NCBI GenBank assembly: GCA_024690695.1
Contig: JAILOS010000056.1
Coordinates: 1 to 17,819, forward strand
From: Oscillospiraceae bacterium
GTDB lineage: Bacteria > Bacillota_A > Clostridia > Oscillospirales > Oscillospiraceae
Direction: 5' to 3'
Length of the DNA stretch: 17,819 bases
Part shown: in pieces, positions 14,736 through 17,819 of the stretch
How positions within the stretch are numbered: the stretch's first letter is position 1
Layout: each line of letters opens with the position of its first letter
Translations under genes and position numbers: made by a program
Notes under the pieces: generated by a model
Told to the model about the DNA's origin: nothing
Databases searched by the model: none
Seen by the model: the letters and a program-made list of their open reading frames with translations, nothing else

Positions 14736-15827
14736 ATGCCCGGGAAAATCGGACTTATCGCCTTGAAATCGGCGGAAAAAACAGGCAATCGGATCACGCA
14801 GATCCTCTCCGAATGGCGGGGTGGAGAGTCGTGCCTGATCGAAGCGGAATGCCCGCGCTTCAGCAGCGGTGAAGGAAAGTGCGTCATCCGCAGCTCCGTG
14901 CGCGACAGGGATATCTATATCCTCGTGGACGTATGCAACAGCTCGCTGCGCTACCAGATGTTCGGCGAGAGCAACCGCATGTCTCCGGACGATCACTATC
15001 AGGATCTCAAGCGGGTCATCGCCGCCTGCAACGGAAAGGCGGAGCGGATCACCGTGATCATGCCGTTCCTGTACGAGGGGCGGCAGCACAGGAAGACGAC
15101 CCGCGAGTCTCTGGACTGCGCCGTGATGCTGCGCGAGCTGGAAAGCCTGGGCGTCCACAGCCTGATCACCTTTGACGCGCACGATCCCCGGATGCAGAAC
15201 GTGGTCCCGCTGATGGGGCTGGAAAACGTATCGCCGGCGCTGCAGTTCACACAGGCCTTCTTGACGGAGTACGAGGATCTGCGGCTTGACGGCGAACACA
15301 TGATGTTCATCGCGCCCGACGAGGGGGCGACGGAGCGGGTTGTGTTTCTGGCCTCGCTTTTCGGCGTGAACATCGGCATGTTCTACAAGCGCCGGGATTA
15401 TACCCGGATCGTGAACGGATCGAACCCCGTTATCGCACACGATTTCTGCGGGACCTCCGTCGCGGGGATGGACGTGATCGTGGTGGACGATATGATCGCC
15501 TCCGGCGGCAGCATGCTCGATACGGCCCGCCAGCTCAAGGAGATGGGGGCACGGCGGGTATTTGTTTTCTCGTCCTTCGGACTGTTCACAAGCGGCCTCG
15601 ATAAATTTGACAAGGCCTTTGCCGACGGCTGGTTCGACCGGATCTTTACCACCAATCTGGTATACCAGAGGCCGGAACTCAAGGAGCGGGAATGGTATTT
15701 CTCCGTGAATATGGATCGCTATCTCGCGGCTTTGATCGATACGCTCAACAAGGGCGAAACCCTGGAAAAGCTGATCAAACCGGCGGAGAGAATCAAGCAG
15801 ATGCTGGATCTGTACAAGGCCGGGTAA
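14736..15827 (+). CDS. prs: Ribose-phosphate pyrophosphokinase (PRPP synthetase), long form
   Basis: Makes PRPP from ribose-5-phosphate and ATP, feeding purine, pyrimidine, His, Trp and NAD synthesis. At 363 residues it is longer than the ~315 of the classic enzyme. Recognisable elements are the PFLYEGRQHRKTTRES segment, the DAHDPRMQ loop at the usual DLHAxQ position (His149), the catalytic flexible-loop KRRD (218-221), and the PRPP loop VVDDMIASGGSM (250-261), which replaces the canonical DTGGT with ASGGS. C-terminal residues about 340-363 form an extra helical tail. Two starts are possible: ATG 14736 with AGGAG at 14723-14727 (8 nt), or in-frame GTG 14727 with AAGGAG at 14714-14719 (7 nt); I prefer the ATG. 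It lies 107 bp after the dipeptidase gene and ends at a strong terminator. Confidence 0.9.
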   Translation: MPGKIGLIALKSAEKTGNRITQILSEWRGGESCLIEAECPRFSSGEGKCVIRSSVRDRDIYILVDVCNSSLRYQMFGESNRMSPDDHYQDLKRVIAACNGKAERITVIMPFLYEGRQHRKTTRESLDCAVMLRELESLGVHSLITFDAHDPRMQNVVPLMGLENVSPALQFTQAFLTEYEDLRLDGEHMMFIAPDEGATERVVFLASLFGVNIGMFYKRRDYTRIVNGSNPVIAHDFCGTSVAGMDVIVVDDMIASGGSMLDTARQLKEMGARRVFVFSSFGLFTSGLDKFDKAFADGWFDRIFTTNLVYQRPELKEREWYFSVNMDRYLAALIDTLNKGETLEKLIKPAERIKQMLDLYKAG

Positions 15828-15883
15828 AGAGCGGCGCCGGGAAAACGGAGCAGGCCGGAAAGGCCGGCGCCCACCGGAATACG

Positions 15884-15918
15884 AAAAAACCGTTCTTTTA
15901 TAAGAGCGGTTTTTCTTT
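15884..15918. terminator. Rho-independent terminator after prs
   Basis: A 13-bp stem pairs AAAAACCGTTCTT (15885-15897) with AAGAGCGGTTTTT (15902-15914), with one T-G wobble and the tetraloop TTAT. A T-rich tail (TTTTTCTTT) follows. The A run on the left also gives a U tail on the - strand, so it can act in both directions. It ends transcription 57 bp after the prs stop and insulates the acyltransferase gene. Confidence 0.88.
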
Positions 15919-16044
15919 GGGCGTCCTCGGGACGTCTCCCGCTGCGATTCGGACGGATTTTTGCGGCGTCTCGAAAGCACGGCGAAAAACCGATCTCCCG
16001 CACAGCGGCGAAAGCTCCGCTCCGGGGCACAAGGGGGGCCTGCT

Positions 16045-17121
16045 ATGAAGAATGAAGGAAAAACGGCTTCGCGCCTGTATGAGCTGGACCTTTTGAAAGC
16101 TCTGGGGATCGTCGGCATGATCCTGTGTCACTGCGTCATCCGGCTGGGGCTGCATCTGCCCGCATACGAGCAGGACCTCCGCTATCTGATCGGCGATATC
16201 TTCTTCGGGGATTATCTGGCCGTGGCCCACGCCTTTATGTTCGCCATGGGCGTCGCGGTCAACTACTCGAGCAGGAACAGCCCCCGCGAGCTCTTTCTGA
16301 GGGGCGTCCGGCTTTACGTGCTCGGCTTTGTCCTCAACTTCCTCCGCTACGGGATCTACGCGCTGGCGGACGGGCTCCTTTCGGGCGAGTTCGCTTCGGA
16401 GACCGTCTACGCGCTGACCGTGCAGGACATTCTCCACTTTGCGGGGCTGGCGCTGATGGCCACGGGGCTTTTCAGGCGGCTGAAGCTGAAGGAAGGACAT
16501 ATCCTGCTCGTCGGCCTGCTCCTGTCCGCGCTTGGCGGGCCGCTGGCCTTCGTCTTTCAGGGCGGCCCCGCCGCCGACTATTTCCTGGGACATTTCATCG
16601 TGACGACGGAGGAGAGCTCCTGCTTCGCGTTTTTCAACTGGTACGTCTTCGTCGCCGCCGGTCTGCTGTACGGGGCGGTTCTCCGAAAAACGGAGGATTT
16701 GGACCGCTTTTATGGCCGGCTGATGCGCGTTGCCTGCCCGGTCATGGGGATCTATCTCGTGCTGACGGCCGTTTTCGGACCGTTATTCCTGACGAAGAAC
16801 GGCTGGTATTACGCGGCGAGCCTCCCGGAGGCGGCGGGGCTGCTGTCCATCGACCTGACGCTGCTGGGCGCGTTTCACTTTTTGCTGAAGAGGGTCGGCG
16901 CGTCCCGCTTTTCCGTTTTCATCACGATGAGCCGAAACCTCAACCGGATCTACTGCGTCCACTGGTGCATCCTCGGCTTCGTGGATTCGATCTTCTGCTA
17001 TCTGCTGGGTGTCGTTTTCCCCTGGCCGGCCATCTATTTGTTCGGCGCCGCGCTGATCGTCCTGTCCGCCTGGCTCGCGGAGCGCTGGGCGGGTCGGAAG
17101 CGGGCGGCAAAGACGGCGTAA
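16045..17121 (+). CDS. Multi-pass membrane acyltransferase (HGSNAT/DUF1624 or acyltransferase-3 like)
   Basis: This 358-residue protein is almost entirely hydrophobic, with about ten TM helices. The N-terminus R-L-Y-E-L-D-L-L-K-A-L-G-I-V-G-M, followed by a His in TM1 (LCHCV), matches the opening of membrane O-/N-acyltransferases related to heparan-glucosaminide acetyltransferase, DUF1624 and YeiB. The penultimate-TM motif N-R-I-Y-C-V-H-W-C resembles the late His motif of acyltransferase-3 proteins. Such proteins move acetyl or other acyl groups across the membrane onto surface sugars; the acceptor is unknown. ATG 16045 is preceded by AAGGGGGG (16031-16038, 6-nt spacing). Terminators on both sides suggest a single-gene transcript, though no convincing promoter was seen in the 126 bp after the prs terminator. 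Confidence 0.8.
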   Translation: MKNEGKTASRLYELDLLKALGIVGMILCHCVIRLGLHLPAYEQDLRYLIGDIFFGDYLAVAHAFMFAMGVAVNYSSRNSPRELFLRGVRLYVLGFVLNFLRYGIYALADGLLSGEFASETVYALTVQDILHFAGLALMATGLFRRLKLKEGHILLVGLLLSALGGPLAFVFQGGPAADYFLGHFIVTTEESSCFAFFNWYVFVAAGLLYGAVLRKTEDLDRFYGRLMRVACPVMGIYLVLTAVFGPLFLTKNGWYYAASLPEAAGLLSIDLTLLGAFHFLLKRVGASRFSVFITMSRNLNRIYCVHWCILGFVDSIFCYLLGVVFPWPAIYLFGAALIVLSAWLAERWAGRKRAAKTA

Positions 17122-17170
17122 GAAAAGAGAAGGATCCATGCCCGGAAGGCGCCGAGGGAAAGCGACGAAA

Positions 17171-17207
17171 AAAGCGGGATGCTGCACAGACGACAGCGTC
17201 CCGCTTT
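17171..17207. terminator. Rho-independent terminator after the acyltransferase gene
   Basis: A 14-bp stem pairs AAAGCGGGATGCTG (17171-17184) with CAGCGTCCCGCTTT (17194-17207), with one wobble and a 9-nt loop. The + strand tail is TTTCAATAAT. An A6 run on the left gives a better U tail on the - strand, so it may work in both directions. Confidence 0.8.
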
Positions 17208-17448
17208 CAATAATCAGAACAATTGAAAAATGAAGAAGTCAGTATTTTTACGGCATTTTAAGATGCTGATAAAGGCTGCACCGGGCTCCCGGGAGAAACA
17301 GATCCGCGTTGAAGGCAGACGATGCTGTCACGTACGGCTGATTTTCGGATCTGTTCAGTATTGATAATGCTGACAATTCAGCCGCCGATTGATAAAGCTC
17401 TGTTCGCTGCCGGAACAGGCAGCGGAGAAATGCAGGTAATACAACAAA
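17208..17448. other. Non-coding, AT-richer stretch dense in inverted repeats
   Basis: No supported gene is seen here. It contains a 10-bp perfect inverted repeat AACAGATCCG (17297-17306) / CGGATCTGTT (17346-17355), a short-loop hairpin TCAGTATT-GAT-AATGCTGA (17355-17373), a hairpin CGCTGCC-GGAACA-GGCAGCG (17405-17424) and a near-palindrome CCGGGCTCCCGG (17281-17292). The piece is bounded by terminators on both sides. It could hold a small structured RNA or be a decayed repeat or mobile element remnant. Confidence 0.4.
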
Positions 17449-17490
17449 AAAGGCCGCTTTCACGATCTCTTGAACGTGGAAACGGCCTTT
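17449..17490. terminator. Rho-independent terminator-like hairpin upstream of the XRE gene
   Basis: A 16-bp imperfect stem pairs AAAGGCCGCTTTCACG (17449-17464) with CGTGGAAACGGCCTTT (17475-17490), with one C/A mismatch, one wobble and a 10-nt loop. The + strand tail is TTTCCCTTTT, and the - strand tail is TTTTTT. It would shield the XRE promoter from upstream readthrough. Confidence 0.75.
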
Positions 17491-17536
17491 CCCTTTTGCC
17501 ATGAAGCAATATATAGAATTGAAATGCAAAATATAC

Positions 17537-17565
17537 TTGACAATTCGGAAGATGCAATATATAAT
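17537..17565 (+). promoter_or_regulatory. Consensus sigma-A promoter of the XRE regulator gene
   Basis: TTGACA (17537-17542) and TATAAT (17560-17565) both match consensus 6 of 6, with the ideal 17-bp spacer. Transcription would start near 17572, which rules out the TTG at 17571 as the translation start and supports GTG at 17589. Confidence 0.92.
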
Positions 17566-17571
17566 TTGCAT
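17552..17571. promoter_or_regulatory. Palindrome over the -10, probable XRE operator
   Basis: ATGCAA (17552-17557) and TTGCAT (17566-17571) form a perfect inverted repeat centred on the -10. A related copy lies just upstream of the -35: GCAATATATA recurs at 17506-17515 and 17554-17563, each followed by AATT-like bases and TGCA. This layout suits cooperative autorepression by the encoded XRE dimer. Confidence 0.6.
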
Positions 17572-17588
17572 TGTTAGGAGGGAAGCCC

Positions 17589-17807
17589 GTGAGAAACTTG
17601 AAAATGAAGTTCAGACGCATTGAACTGAACATCTCTCAGACTGAGCTGGCGAAACGCACAGGGGTAACAAGGCAGACGATCGGCTTGATCGAATCCGGGG
17701 AGTTTAATCCTTCTATTAAGTTGTGCGTCGCCATCTGCAAAGCGCTGGGAGTAACACTAAATGATCTATTCTGGGAGGAAGAAGAAAATGAAGCTGAGGA
17801 AAACTAA
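17589..17807 (+). CDS. Small XRE-family (HTH_3) transcriptional regulator
   Basis: This 72-residue DNA-binding protein is little more than one helix-turn-helix domain: ISQTELAKRTGVTRQTIGLIESGEFNPSIKLCVAICKALGVTLNDLFW, written here as ISQTELAKRTGV, TRQTIGLIESG and FNPSIKLCVAICKALGV in order. An acidic tail (EEEENEAEEN) follows. This compact type usually autoregulates and controls a small membrane protein encoded next to it. The start is GTG 17589, set by AGGAGG at 17576-17581 with 7-nt spacing; the TTG at 17571 lies at or before the transcription start. The coding region is AT-richer than the rest of the window, consistent with more recent arrival. A palindrome over its own -10 suggests autorepression. 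The downstream gene overlaps its 3' end. Confidence 0.9.
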   Translation: MRNLKMKFRRIELNISQTELAKRTGVTRQTIGLIESGEFNPSIKLCVAICKALGVTLNDLFWEEEENEAEEN

Positions 17808-17819
17808 TTTGGATGAACA
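17788..17819 (+). CDS. Start of a downstream gene overlapping the XRE gene (partial)
   Basis: ATG at 17788 opens a frame MKLRKTNLDE that runs off the window end. GGGAGG at 17773-17778 (9-nt spacing), lying inside the XRE coding region, is a good ribosome binding site. A 20-bp overlap with the XRE gene is typical of two-gene modules pairing a mini-XRE regulator with a small membrane protein, often of the DUF2178/DUF6773 kind. Only ten codons are visible, so the product cannot be identified. Confidence 0.6.
   Translation, partial: MKLRKTNLDE

Noticed and set aside
17138..17233. A 31-codon + strand frame (MPGRRRGKATKKAGCC...) after the acyltransferase gene
   Set aside because: The GAAGGA is only 3 nt from the ATG, and the frame reads through both arms of the terminator; very likely chance.
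17248..17571. A - strand frame of 107 codons in the region upstream of the XRE gene
   Set aside because: It would run through the XRE promoter and the 17449-17490 terminator hairpin, with no ribosome binding site and no recognisable domain. It may be a remnant inside a repeat but is not supported as a gene.
1..17819. CRISPR arrays, tRNA or rRNA genes, transposases or phage genes
   Set aside because: None seen: no regularly spaced direct repeats, no cloverleaf-like segments and no transposase or integrase motifs in any frame.

Overview
The window is GC-rich, with strongly G/C-biased third codon positions. Genes are tightly packed, nearly all preceded by AGGAGG-type ribosome binding sites, and all on the + strand. 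Two lipoproteins with Gram-positive-style signal peptides, SpoIIE/STAS/RsbW-type regulators and a VanX-type dipeptidase point to a GC-rich Clostridia member (Oscillospiraceae-like, gut-type). This taxonomic call is inference from style and gene content, not from a marker gene.

Layout. (1) 1-737: the C-terminal part of a phosphoglucomutase/phosphomannomutase. (2) 899-4444: an envelope cluster with a DUF3592-type membrane protein, a second small DUF3592-like gene whose N-terminus looks damaged, and a large lipoprotein with two tandem Ig-like domains and a lipocalin-like C-terminus. A nested hairpin (4475-4532) closes it. (3) 4679-13077: the centrepiece, probably one operon with gaps of 6-43 bp or overlaps. 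It encodes a GAF-ABC ATPase fusion, a 1127-residue FtsX-type permease with two long heptad-repeat arms, a tandemly duplicated cassette (STAS antagonist plus HATPase-like protein lacking the N-box Asn, twice), an 8-TM SpoIIE-type PP2C phosphatase and an intact RsbW-like kinase. (4) 13097-14628: a YdcF/DUF218 lipoprotein and a VanX-type D-Ala-D-Ala dipeptidase, 19 bp and 2 bp behind the preceding genes, so probably part of the same transcript. (5) 14736-15827: a long-form ribose-phosphate pyrophosphokinase, then a strong terminator. (6) 16045-17121: a multi-pass acyltransferase, then a terminator. (7) 17122-17819: an AT-richer stretch with several inverted repeats, a consensus promoter overlapping a palindrome, a small XRE regulator and the first codons of an overlapping downstream gene.

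How it may work together: region 3 contains every component of a serine-phosphorylation partner switch except a sigma factor: a membrane phosphatase as input, a kinase, two antagonists and two HATPase-like non-kinases. It sits directly behind a MacB/FtsX-type transporter whose ATPase carries a fused sensory GAF domain. The most economical hypothesis is that the switch controls the transporter, or an envelope process next to it, rather than (or as well as) a sigma factor. The lipoprotein and peptidoglycan-dipeptide hydrolase that follow fit a cell-envelope role. This system-level reading is inference; the individual family calls are much firmer.
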